Of a DNA stretch of 64,000 bases, positions 46,746 through 54,694 are shown in pieces. Below the pieces are notes generated by a model. It searched no databases, was not told the origin of the DNA, and saw only the letters and a list, made by a program, of their open reading frames with translations. The stretch is from a virus. Both the position numbers and the translations under genes were made by a program. Numbering within the stretch: the stretch's first letter is position 1; each line of letters begins with the position of its first letter. The DNA lies in the IMG/VR virus record IMGVR_UViG_3300044960_000476, positions 1 through 64,000 of that record. The stretch is one strand, 5' to 3'.

Positions 46746-47072
46746 TTATCTTATAGTTAGCCGCAAACCAACCCGCCAAGTAAACTCGCCATTACGCAAC
46801 CGGCTATCTAACACAGCAGTCCAGCGTTCCGTATCTAGCAAAAACTGAAAACGTAAATAGCTTTCCGCAAAGTTACTGAATATGCCAATTTCTGGTAGTA
46901 CCCAAAAGTATGGCTCGCCTGGAAAATTCAGTTTGGCAATAGGGTAATTGTACCGAAGTTGAAAGTACGGACCGCTGTTAAACTGATAGCCTAGCTCGGC
47001 ATCTAAGTCACTAGCAAAAGCTCGCGCGGCTAATATAACAAGCAAAACAAGCCACCTTTTTAAGGCCCCCAT
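46746..47072 (-). CDS. Secreted beta-rich protein
   Basis: A 108-residue protein with signal peptide MGALKRWLVLLVILAARAFA and mature part DLDAELGYQFNSGPYFQLRY, FAESYLRFQFLLDTERWTAV and WRVGLRLTIR. Alternating strands with aromatic ends resemble a small outer-membrane beta-barrel or a Thermus/Deinococcus-type surface protein. It is the last gene of the leftward operon and overlaps the holin gene by 13 bases. It may serve lysis (spanin-like role) or superinfection control; unproven. Confidence 0.5.
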   Translation of the reverse strand: MGALKRWLVLLVILAARAFASDLDAELGYQFNSGPYFQLRYNYPIAKLNFPGEPYFWVLPEIGIFSNFAESYLRFQFLLDTERWTAVLDSRLRNGEFTWRVGLRLTIR

Positions 47073-47314
47073 CTACGCAAAAGCTCCTTAACTTGCTCAA
47101 TGCTGTACACGCCATTAGCTACCAAAGCAGCCAAGACGCCGCCTACAACGCTTTCAAGGCTTACGCCATTGAAAACAATGTAAAGCACAACCCCGACAGC
47201 CCACGACAACAACTGTGCGACAAAGCCGCTAGCCTTGGTCAAGGTTTTTAGTCCTTGAGTAAAAAGAATAACCAAGGGTACAATAGCCGCAATTTGTTCC
47301 GCCGTCAGTTCCAT
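47060..47314 (-). CDS. Putative holin, two TM segments
   Basis: An 84-residue membrane protein. Hydrophobic helices: IAAIVPLVILFTQGL and FVAQLLSWAVGVVLYIVF plus a third weaker one VVGGVLAALVANGVY. The C-terminus is charged (EQVKELLRRWGP). Size and topology suit a holin that releases the endolysin. Located with the endolysin set. GGAGGTATGCTATGG provides the start. Confidence 0.65.
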   Translation of the reverse strand: MELTAEQIAAIVPLVILFTQGLKTLTKASGFVAQLLSWAVGVVLYIVFNGVSLESVVGGVLAALVANGVYSIEQVKELLRRWGP

Positions 47315-47339
47315 AGCATACCTCCTCGACTAAAGTATA

Positions 47340-47486
47340 TCAAACTTCTTCACCTAAAGCTCTAAGCGCCTGTTTAAGCTCTTCCCATAATTCTTCAATT
47401 TCCTCTTCTTCCAGTCCGTATGAATACCAAGGGCCGCTTCTACACAAATTCACAGCAGCAGTAATAAGTCGTTCATATTCGTCCAT
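47340..47486 (-). CDS. Small acidic protein, 48 residues
   Basis: A short frame whose start overlaps the preceding stop (TGATG). Product MDEYERLITAAVNLCRSGPW, then YSYGLEEEEIEELWEELKQA and LRALGEEV. A helical, acidic microprotein in the lysis cassette. Support is the coupled start and clean coding appearance. Confidence 0.5.
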   Translation of the reverse strand: MDEYERLITAAVNLCRSGPWYSYGLEEEEIEELWEELKQALRALGEEV

Positions 47487-47695
47487 CAAAAACCACCACG
47501 TCTTGGGCGCTGAGGCCACGACTCCTCAGCGCCTTTGTCCTGGTGTGTCCCACCGGGCGTCCCACGCCCACTCTGGTTGATAGTCAACCAGGGAAAGTTC
47601 AACCACTGTCGTAGGGCCGTCGTGGTAAACCCTACAACAACTGCCGCTAAAGCCAACAATAAACCCAACAAGCTAGCTTTCGGTAGCTTCTTCAT
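47486..47695 (-). CDS. Small single-pass membrane protein, possible spanin
   Basis: A 69-residue protein: basic start MKKLPKASLLGLLLALAAVV, one hydrophobic segment to residue ~25, then a Pro/Gly/Arg-rich tail TINQSGRGTPGGTHQDK. Located next to endolysin and holin genes, it has the position of an inner- or outer-spanin, but no lipobox or coiled coil is present. Overlaps the HExxH gene by 23 bases. Confidence 0.45.
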   Translation of the reverse strand: MKKLPKASLLGLLLALAAVVVGFTTTALRQWLNFPWLTINQSGRGTPGGTHQDKGAEESWPQRPRRGGF

Positions 47696-47990
47696 TGTTA
47701 GTAACCTGCAAGTAACTTATAAGTTCAGGGTTGTCAGCAATGACAGCATACAAAGCCGCAGCAAGGACGTGAATTTGATGCTCGGTCAAGTCCATGTTAA
47801 GCGTATAGTCAATAGCGTGTAACACCTCGTGAAGTAAAGTATCGGCAAGCTGTTCCGGGTCTTGCGTTTTAACTAAATGAATTTCACAGCGGTCGGCCAT
47901 GTACATGCCGAATATGTTATGGCCGGGAATTGGGTCAACAAACCTACAATTCCATGTTTTGCCTAGGATGCGCAGCTGAAAGTCATTCAC
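47673..47990 (-). CDS. HExxH metallopeptidase-like protein
   Basis: A 105-residue protein with LLHEVLHAIDY (His54, Glu55, His58) and a following helix LTEHQIHVLAAALYAVIADN that could give the third zinc ligand. Similar small phage zinc peptidase-like proteins (HEVLHAID) occur near lysis or tail genes. It overlaps the endolysin gene by 4 bases. Substrate unknown. Confidence 0.65.
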   Translation of the reverse strand: MNDFQLRILGKTWNCRFVDPIPGHNIFGMYMADRCEIHLVKTQDPEQLADTLLHEVLHAIDYTLNMDLTEHQIHVLAAALYAVIADNPELISYLQVTNNEEATES

Positions 47991-48532
47991 GCTTTATTCT
48001 CCTTAGCCCACAGGTCCGCCCACACTTTATACCAACGACTTGGTACAAGCTTTGGGTCTAAAGCCCATTCAGAAGAACGCAAGTCAAAAGCATGCAATTT
48101 GTAAGTAGTTACCAAGTTCCATACTTTTTCGGCATACCTTGGGTCTGTGGCGTATACTGGAGCAATGCGCTGCAAAAACTCCTTCGTTTGGCTGCGGTGA
48201 GGCAAGGCAGCGTCATACAAGCCGTTGTAAAACAGCCTACCGTGGTCAATAAAAGCTTCAGTATAACTTTCATATACTCGCCATCTAGCTACTTCAGTAA
48301 CCCATTGCCCGTTTCGAAACTCTTTGGTTGGTAGCTCAATGACCGGTCCGGTCCAACCGCGTCCTGCTTTAATGCCAAACAGGTTTTTTGCTTTCTGTGC
48401 TAGCTGCGACCGCCCCCAACCAGACTCTAAAATGGCTTGGGCTAGGCTAATGCTTGCTGGAATGCCTAGCCTTCTGTTGCTTTGTCTTGCGTGTGGTGCT
48501 AGCGTGCTTATAAACTCTTGTGGCTTAGTCAC
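47987..48532 (-). CDS. Endolysin, N-acetylglucosaminidase (GH73-like)
   Basis: A 181-residue peptidoglycan hydrolase. The core IPASISLAQAILESGWGRS (Glu36) and AQKAKNLFGIKA, then WRVYESYTEAFIDHGRLFYN and TDPRYAEKVWNLVTTYKL match FlgJ/GH73 glucosaminidases. No signal peptide, so it needs a holin. It is followed by the HExxH and spanin-like genes and preceded by an M23-like protein gene. Confidence 0.9.
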   Translation of the reverse strand: MTKPQEFISTLAPHARQSNRRLGIPASISLAQAILESGWGRSQLAQKAKNLFGIKAGRGWTGPVIELPTKEFRNGQWVTEVARWRVYESYTEAFIDHGRLFYNGLYDAALPHRSQTKEFLQRIAPVYATDPRYAEKVWNLVTTYKLHAFDLRSSEWALDPKLVPSRWYKVWADLWAKENKA

Positions 48533-48534
48533 AA

Positions 48535-48891
48535 TTAAACCCCCTCATGAAATGTTCTAGGATGAACTGCCGTACCCGGCTTTGCTTGTGTGTATAAAGG
48601 ATGGTGTGGTTTAATGCCAATACAATACAGTGTGGAAGCACCAGCAAGCCCTAAAAACTCACCGGGTTTTGCTTTGTAACCTCTGTTAACGCTGTCTATT
48701 AAACCATACAGCAAAATGTAGTACCGGTTGTGGGCGTCCAAGACTATGTAGTTGTTACCCCTTTTGTTGCCAACTTCAATAACTTCGCCAAACGTTGGTG
48801 CAACAACTAACTCTTCAATAGCTGAAAATATTATTCCAGCATGACTTGCTGGCTCGACAATGCAGTCTTTGGGTAAAGGTAGTGTCCACAT
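48535..48891 (-). CDS. M23-like fold protein, catalytically degenerate
   Basis: A 118-residue protein with the LytM/M23 topology: APTFGEVIEVGNKRGNNYIV, LDAHNRYYILLYGLID and KPGEFLGLAGASTLY, corresponding to the G.V...G..G..V.I.H..G..T.Y.H motifs. The HxH zinc histidine of the last motif (normally YAHL) is YGL here, so peptidase activity is doubtful. It probably acts in tail or lysis as a structural or wall-binding domain. Confidence 0.55.
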   Translation of the reverse strand: MWTLPLPKDCIVEPASHAGIIFSAIEELVVAPTFGEVIEVGNKRGNNYIVLDAHNRYYILLYGLIDSVNRGYKAKPGEFLGLAGASTLYCIGIKPHHPLYTQAKPGTAVHPRTFHEGV

Positions 48892-48910
48892 ATTATGTTT
48901 TTATTATACA

Positions 48911-49135
48911 TCATTCGGGTACGGTAAAATACCAAAGCCCGCCTTGTTTATATATCAAGCCCCTTTTTCCTACTTGCACTCCAGGTTGGGTTTTAACATA
49001 AGGCAAAATTGTGCCCCACGAAAAAACAAAAACTTCAACGTAAGTACTGCTTCCTTCAGTAAATACTTTTTGTACTATAGCGTCAATAGTACGCTCATTA
49101 TGACGAATGCGCCGGTCTACAAAAGGTTTTATCAC
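48911..49135 (-). CDS. Small unknown protein, 74 residues
   Basis: Product MIKPFVDRRIRHNERTIDAI, then VQKVFTEGSSTYVEVFVFSW and GVQVGKRGLIYKQGGLWYFT. Beta-rich, SH3-like or tail accessory in look. It lies one base from the large baseplate gene and before the M23-like gene. Not recognised. Confidence 0.5.
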   Translation of the reverse strand: MIKPFVDRRIRHNERTIDAIVQKVFTEGSSTYVEVFVFSWGTILPYVKTQPGVQVGKRGLIYKQGGLWYFTVPE

Positions 49136-49136
49136 T

Positions 49137-51635
49137 TCAGCCCCCTAATAGCCAATCTTCGCTGTCGTCGCGCACACTCCAGGTACGTCCAAATGGGTCA
49201 TACATACCATCAGCGCTAACCCAATAAATTATGTCTTCGTACGGCTGCCCGTAAGGGTCAACATTGTAAATAATGGTTGTATGGAGGGTTTCGGTTAGTG
49301 TACCCATGTACCCAAGCTGCACAGTAGAACGAACTTGCCCGCCCGCTTGAAAGCTTAAACTCGGCTCCTCTAACACCAAATAATAATCCCAAACTTCAAT
49401 TCTTGCTCCAACTCCCCCCTCTGGTAAGCGAGGAATAGCTACTACTTGATTAGCTAAAAGCCCGCTATAGCCTACAACCTCCATTTGTGCGGTTATCCAC
49501 TCTAAAGCTTTACGCAATGCTATAGCGTCAATAATGCGTTCAGCATAATTGGAATATACGGTATAGCCTTCGATAGTAAAACTATCAGCATTACCCGGAA
49601 TGGAGTACTGTGGTACAAATTCGTTTTTAATATTTTCCTTATTTCCAAAAAGACGTTTACCGTATGCTAACAGCTCTCCGACAATATTTTTATCTTGCAT
49701 GCGCGCCCAAAGCGGAACGTGTGCGCCAGTAGCCAACCATTGCGGAGCATCCGCCCGCCCACCAGATGCTGAATAAACTAATTCGCCTTTAGCTTTTGCT
49801 ACCACTTCATAATAAGCAAAAGGCGGTGTGTAAACTATTAAACGAATTTTTGTCACACCATAATAACCGTTTACTGTTCCATACACTAACTCATATGTAG
49901 TATATGGGTTAGCAAACAAGTTTAAGTCAATATTACGGGCTTCAAAAAGACGGACTTCAAGGTTTTTATAAACTGCTGCATTGCCGCTACTGTCAACAAG
50001 GGGTACTTCTACTACAGGAAAATTACTTCCAGCCCTTGCTTCCGTTGTGGGATTGCCGTTACTGTCCAAAAACCAAACATTTACCTGTGTTGAGCCTGTT
50101 GGTGAGGCAGTAATAGATGAGGATAAGCCCTCAAGCCTTAGTTCACGCGGCGGAACCTCACCTGTATTAAAGACAGGTACACCAAAACGCAAGTCTGGTA
50201 AAAAGTTTCCTTCAGCGTCGCTATGTAAACGAATAGCTGGCAAATTTTCTAAACTGCCAACATTTGGATATGGAGCTAAATGCACTAAATAAGGCATTCC
50301 ACCATAGCTTTTCAAAGTAAACCCATTTGCCTGAGCAACTGCATCTATCTTGCTTCGTACAGATTGGTTGCGTATGGCATACAGTTGCAACCAGTCATAA
50401 TCCGTATCTAAGTTAACTAGTTTGGCTTCTCCAGCGTTAGTGTCGGGGTTTTGTTTCCATACAGTCATTGGTCGCCAAATAACGTTTTTGTCTTCAATAA
50501 ACGGGCGAACTCCCGGAGTCAATGTGCCAATAACGTGTGTAATGTAACCTAAGTCGTCAGCAAACGGTAATTGTTTAGCTTGTCCGTCTGGAGTAACAAC
50601 TACTTCAATATCTTCGTTTCGGTTGAGAATATCAACAGCACTTTCCAAGTCTAATGTTATTAAGTTTCCGTTTGCGTAAGGCTCAATAGAAAGCCTACTT
50701 AAGGTTCCAACCATTACTACCGCACCATCTAATTCAATGCGAACTTGTGAACCTAGCGATAATACAGAACTATAGCGCCCACTTGGTACAACCAAAGTTA
50801 AGCTTTTTCCGCTAAATGAGCTTGTATACTCAGAAAAGTCTATGTTGTTAATTACAACGCGTAGTTTAGGGACATATAAGTTTGCTTTACCCAACCTTGT
50901 TTGTTCCGTCGGACTGGCTGTTGCGTATTCTTCTTCCAGTAGTATAAAAACAGTATCTACGTCATATAGCGTATTACTAAAAGTAATTTTCAAGCAACCA
51001 TGAGTGTAGTTATTAACGGCAATATCATTACTAGTCGGTATTGAAGTGTACCAAGTAATATCTCCTACTTCACTTTTGGCTAAACCTAACTCACACGTCC
51101 AGCCAAAACCAAATCCGGTGGACCACTTAATAACTTCAGTAAAAATTCCCGCCCAAATTAATTTAATTTCAATGTCCTCAATGCGTATCAAAAAGTCCGA
51201 TAATTTAAATAGTTTAGACTGCCAGTACCCATAGCTTGCTCTTGGCGGTGCGGGCCAGTAAGTGTAATTACCTTGTAGTTGGTTACCGTCTGGTCCAACT
51301 AAATAAAAACCAATGTATTGAGCGTTAAAAAGTGGGCGCACATTTTCTTTATTTATTTCCATATATGTTGCTGTAATGTCAACCATTACAGGCGGTAATT
51401 CGTGCTCTTCTTGCTCGCCAGGCGGACCAACTAGACTGGTAAACCGCATGGCTACTCGGTAGCCCGCGCCAACTGGTAAGTTTGTATAAAACCGTAAATG
51501 TGTCGGTGTATCTTCTACGCCCGGAGTTGCCGATTCCCAAATGTATGCGCGTCTTAAGCGTTTACCAATAACAATATTTTGGCTTCCTGCCGTTAAGTCG
51601 CTAAAAGTGTCCAATACTAAGCTACGTTTTGCCAT
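49137..51635 (-). CDS. Large tail/baseplate protein
   Basis: An 832-residue protein, start chosen at ATG 51635, which overlaps the stop of the previous gene (TAATG). N-terminus MAKRSLVLDTFSDLTAGSQN; a middle region with SSVLSLGSQVRIELDGAVVM and TLSRLSIEPYANGNLITLDL, typical of phage hub (gpD-like) proteins; C-terminus STVQLGYMGTLTETLH and YVVSADGMYDPFG-type (here YWVSADGMYDPFGRTW). It likely forms the baseplate hub or tail tip. It is co-transcribed with the two upstream tail genes. Confidence 0.65.
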   Translation of the reverse strand: MAKRSLVLDTFSDLTAGSQNIVIGKRLRRAYIWESATPGVEDTPTHLRFYTNLPVGAGYRVAMRFTSLVGPPGEQEEHELPPVMVDITATYMEINKENVRPLFNAQYIGFYLVGPDGNQLQGNYTYWPAPPRASYGYWQSKLFKLSDFLIRIEDIEIKLIWAGIFTEVIKWSTGFGFGWTCELGLAKSEVGDITWYTSIPTSNDIAVNNYTHGCLKITFSNTLYDVDTVFILLEEEYATASPTEQTRLGKANLYVPKLRVVINNIDFSEYTSSFSGKSLTLVVPSGRYSSVLSLGSQVRIELDGAVVMVGTLSRLSIEPYANGNLITLDLESAVDILNRNEDIEVVVTPDGQAKQLPFADDLGYITHVIGTLTPGVRPFIEDKNVIWRPMTVWKQNPDTNAGEAKLVNLDTDYDWLQLYAIRNQSVRSKIDAVAQANGFTLKSYGGMPYLVHLAPYPNVGSLENLPAIRLHSDAEGNFLPDLRFGVPVFNTGEVPPRELRLEGLSSSITASPTGSTQVNVWFLDSNGNPTTEARAGSNFPVVEVPLVDSSGNAAVYKNLEVRLFEARNIDLNLFANPYTTYELVYGTVNGYYGVTKIRLIVYTPPFAYYEVVAKAKGELVYSASGGRADAPQWLATGAHVPLWARMQDKNIVGELLAYGKRLFGNKENIKNEFVPQYSIPGNADSFTIEGYTVYSNYAERIIDAIALRKALEWITAQMEVVGYSGLLANQVVAIPRLPEGGVGARIEVWDYYLVLEEPSLSFQAGGQVRSTVQLGYMGTLTETLHTTIIYNVDPYGQPYEDIIYWVSADGMYDPFGRTWSVRDDSEDWLLGG

Positions 51636-52750
51636 TAAACACCCCCCAATAGCCAAGTACGGACAGCAGACATATTTATCCAGCCATTATTTACCAGTAT
51701 TAAATCATCAATAAAAACGCCGCCTCCACCTATCCACGTACCATTGTTTAACAAACTAGGAGAAGTAGTAGAAGGCGTCAAAACCTCTTCAATAGTATTA
51801 AACCCTACCGTCAAAGTTCCAAAATTCATTTGGGCGTACAGATAATGATAACCACTAGGTAACGTCCGTGACCAGGAATAAATTAACCCATTCGCAGTTT
51901 GATATGTTAAGTAAATTACGTCGCCAATATGGTAAACAAATAAACCGTTGTTGTCAGAAACTGAGCGTAAAATAGTTCCGTCTGCTAAACTGATGTCGCG
52001 GCATAGCAAAGCACCAAAACTCCAGCCATAATTATCTAAAACGAAAAAGTTACGTTGAAGCTCTCCAACCGCTATTCTGTTATTTTGGACAGGGCTGTAC
52101 CAGTCTTTATATAGTGGCGTTACGCCGGGTGCATTAAACCACTGACTTCCATCGACAGAATAATAACGCAAGATATTAGATAAAGCGTAAACTTTGAAAG
52201 TAAAACGGTTTCCGCTGTTAAAAGTTATACCCGGTGGAAGCCCGTTTGATGTCGACGGGTGAATAGGCGTATAAGCTGGCGTTGCTTGTTGAGGCGGCCA
52301 ATTATGCGATGCGGTATTAAGGTCTGTTGGAATGGCCAATAAGCGTTCGGATGGCGGCGATACAGAAGTTACCTCTGAAACAGTAAACATGTTAACTTGA
52401 AAAACAGGTAATTCTACTGCGTAAGTTACTTGCCCATCCCAAGTTAAATATCTGGTAATGTTGCGCGTTGGTTCGCCAAAAACTACCTCTAAAGCACGCC
52501 CGCTATCTGTGTAAAGAATATGAACCTCGTCTGAAGCCAAAAATGCCAATAAAGCTAATTCGTTCTCAGGTAAAGAGTCCCAAGACAGCATTAAAGTTTT
52601 TCCATTACTGTCTGCAATTCGTCTTAGTCTAATTGCTCGACTTGCCGTAACTACCTGTCGTGTTGATGTAGACAGGTTGTAAGTAACTCTGCTAGGCGGA
52701 GTAATAATTATATCGGCATCGTTAACAAAGCCCCTAAAACCAATTCTCAT
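51635..52750 (-). CDS. Tail/baseplate protein
   Basis: A 371-residue protein overlapping both neighbours by a few bases. The N-terminal part, MRIGFRGFVNDADIIITPPS with LRRIADSNGKTLMLSWD, resembles tail-fold modules; the C-terminal ~180 residues (LRYYSVDGSQWFNAPG, YAQMNFGTLTVGFNTIEEV, WIGGGGVFIDDLILVNNGWI) form a beta-sandwich that could bind sugars. Role: tail-tip structure. No catalytic motif. Confidence 0.6.
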   Translation of the reverse strand: MRIGFRGFVNDADIIITPPSRVTYNLSTSTRQVVTASRAIRLRRIADSNGKTLMLSWDSLPENELALLAFLASDEVHILYTDSGRALEVVFGEPTRNITRYLTWDGQVTYAVELPVFQVNMFTVSEVTSVSPPSERLLAIPTDLNTASHNWPPQQATPAYTPIHPSTSNGLPPGITFNSGNRFTFKVYALSNILRYYSVDGSQWFNAPGVTPLYKDWYSPVQNNRIAVGELQRNFFVLDNYGWSFGALLCRDISLADGTILRSVSDNNGLFVYHIGDVIYLTYQTANGLIYSWSRTLPSGYHYLYAQMNFGTLTVGFNTIEEVLTPSTTSPSLLNNGTWIGGGGVFIDDLILVNNGWINMSAVRTWLLGGV

Positions 52751-54090
52751 AGCAGCGGCTCCACGCGAAATACCATTTTATCGGTGTAAGGAAAGTAGGC
52801 ATAACCGTCAAAAGCAATGCCAATTAAAATATTCCAGCTTACAGGGCGGTTGGAAAAACTCGACACAATTTTTGCATTGCGGTTTTTAATTTGATAAGTT
52901 TCCGTACCAATGGTAACAGTTTGAATAACCGGCGGCTTAGAATACCAATACCCCGTCGGAAAACCAATTGAACCAAAAAAACCGTAATTTGCAATAGTAA
53001 TATCGTTTTCCAAAACTTTTAGTTGAGTATCAATTTCAATACTATTATCTTCGTTGTAAGTAGCTTTATACAAATAAAAGCCATCATTTTTTACACAAAT
53101 AATTTTGTCATCATAAACCGGCCAAGCCATTAGTACGTCGCTTGCGTCGTAAACTGCATTTGGTTTGCTTGTAGAGCTTAAAAACAAAGGAGAATATGCT
53201 GGATTGAGCCGAAGGCTAGTATTAAAACTGCTAAGTACTTGAAGTATAGGGTTAAATGCCCACACCCCACTTGGTGTATCAATTAAAAGTTGTTGACCAT
53301 CATAGTAAGCAGTTCTACCAACAGTTAAATTTGTTACAGTTGGGCTGCGAAAAAATTGGTCGCCATCAAACCACAACACAACTAATTTACCGCTCAAGTC
53401 TGCAAATGCAATTAAATATTCGGGTTTGTTTTGTCCTATTGCAGGTTGTGACTGCCAAATGCCTAATCCGTATTGTACAGGGCTATTGTGAACAACTTTG
53501 ACTCCATTTTTCATGTGCCATATTGCAACGCCAGACGTATAAAAAATAACCATATACGGCCAAGTCACAAAAACATTTAATATCTCATCGTTTACGCCAG
53601 CACCAATGTTTTTTAGTTGAAAAATAGGCCAAATAGATGTTCCGGGCACAGGTGGCAGCGCCCGATATGGGCGCTGCACAGTACACTCAACTGTAAAGTT
53701 GTACAAACCAATTACGTCTTTGTCTGGCTCATAGCTAAACTCAAAGCCGTCCGCCCTATAACGTCTTCCACGCCACGACAGCCAACGCTTTGACTTGGGT
53801 TTATTAAATAGCGCCTCAAGGTCGCTTAGCGCATCGGCGGGTACATCTTCAAGCCGAAAACTTATTTGGCCCGAACCCTGAAGTTCGGGCCAAGCCACAC
53901 GAATTGCACCAAAACCCACGTCGTCTTCAGTAATGTCATTAATAGGCCGATAGTCAAATTTAGTTACTGGGTACGGAATATAAATATTGTCAATAAATAG
54001 TTCGTCGCCTACTTCTAAATTAGGCTCAGTTGGTGCCAGAGTTATGTTTGTTCCCGTCAAGTTCCCGTTCTGCATTATCTGGTGAAACAT
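52747..54090 (-). CDS. Distal-tail-like protein with C-terminal beta-propeller-like region
   Basis: A 447-residue protein. Residues 20-150 have the look of distal tail proteins (FGAIRVAWPELQGSGQISF and WLSWRGRRYRADGFEFSYEP, YNFTVECTVQRPYRALPPVP). Residues ~160-447 contain repeated four-strand-like blades with (VLWFDGDQFF, AYYDGQQLLIDTPSG, WAFNPILQVLS), suggesting a propeller. Overlaps the holin gene by 65 bases. Likely an adaptor between tail tube and baseplate. Confidence 0.6.
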   Translation of the reverse strand: MFHQIMQNGNLTGTNITLAPTEPNLEVGDELFIDNIYIPYPVTKFDYRPINDITEDDVGFGAIRVAWPELQGSGQISFRLEDVPADALSDLEALFNKPKSKRWLSWRGRRYRADGFEFSYEPDKDVIGLYNFTVECTVQRPYRALPPVPGTSIWPIFQLKNIGAGVNDEILNVFVTWPYMVIFYTSGVAIWHMKNGVKVVHNSPVQYGLGIWQSQPAIGQNKPEYLIAFADLSGKLVVLWFDGDQFFRSPTVTNLTVGRTAYYDGQQLLIDTPSGVWAFNPILQVLSSFNTSLRLNPAYSPLFLSSTSKPNAVYDASDVLMAWPVYDDKIICVKNDGFYLYKATYNEDNSIEIDTQLKVLENDITIANYGFFGSIGFPTGYWYSKPPVIQTVTIGTETYQIKNRNAKIVSSFSNRPVSWNILIGIAFDGYAYFPYTDKMVFRVEPLL

Positions 54091-54556
54091 GATTAGCCTC
54101 CAAATAATCTTGAATTTCTTGGGCGTTTTTAAAGAGCGGTATATTTACGTTGCTAATAGCCCTAATGTTTTCAACTATACTGCGCAGCTCTACTGCACCA
54201 ACACTAGCGATGACTAAAACACCAAACATTTCTGCTAAACTAGACAAAATATCTACTTGACCAGATACAACAATTCTATAAAACAGCCCGTATGCAGCAA
54301 GCAATAATATGTAAGCCATAAGCTTTGAAAGTAACTTAAATTTAAGAGTTTTTGAGTTAGCTGTCCCTCGTTTTTTGGCCGCTAAATAGCCTGTTACAGT
54401 ATCTATAGCTATTAAACCGCCTAAAGCAAGGTAAGCGTCTGGTTTGTGTACAAAAACAAAAGAAACTATAGCCAGAATAAATTTTTCCAACTTTGGTAAT
54501 GCAATTACCTTAAAATGAGCGACCATTTCATTCGCTAACCTCTGAAAGTCGCTCAC
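54026..54556 (-). CDS. Phage_holin_4-type holin
   Basis: A 176-residue protein starting with GTG behind GAGGAGGT. Hydrophobic helices: FILAIVSFVFVHKPDAYLAL, GLIAIDTVTGYLAAKKRG and LMAYILLLAAYGLFYRIV, then LAEMFGVLVIASVGAVELRS. The IDTVTGYLAA(K)... segment is the mark of holin family 4 (toxin secretion/phage lysis). A second holin candidate is encoded at 47060, so this gene could be the main holin or an antiholin. It sits unusually among tail genes. Confidence 0.75.
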   Translation of the reverse strand: MSDFQRLANEMVAHFKVIALPKLEKFILAIVSFVFVHKPDAYLALGGLIAIDTVTGYLAAKKRGTANSKTLKFKLLSKLMAYILLLAAYGLFYRIVVSGQVDILSSLAEMFGVLVIASVGAVELRSIVENIRAISNVNIPLFKNAQEIQDYLEANHVSPDNAERELDGNKHNSGTN

Positions 54557-54677
54557 TAGCTACCTCCTCTTGTTCCGGTAATATCATATAATACTCAAAC
54601 AATTCTTCTTTCACTTTGCTTAACTCTTCCATCAATTTTTCTAGCTGCTCAAACATTTGTTTAATGTCAACATTCAT
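54528..54677 (-). CDS. Small helical protein, 49 residues
   Basis: A short frame: MNVDIKQMFEQLEKLMEELS, then KVKEELFEYYMILPEQEEVA. Acidic coiled-coil character. It overlaps the holin gene by 29 bases and holds that gene's GAGGAGGT site. GGGGG lies before its ATG. It might regulate the holin or be an assembly helper. Confidence 0.5.
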   Translation of the reverse strand: MNVDIKQMFEQLEKLMEELSKVKEELFEYYMILPEQEEVASERLSEVSE

Positions 54678-54694
54678 TAATAACCCCCACATTG

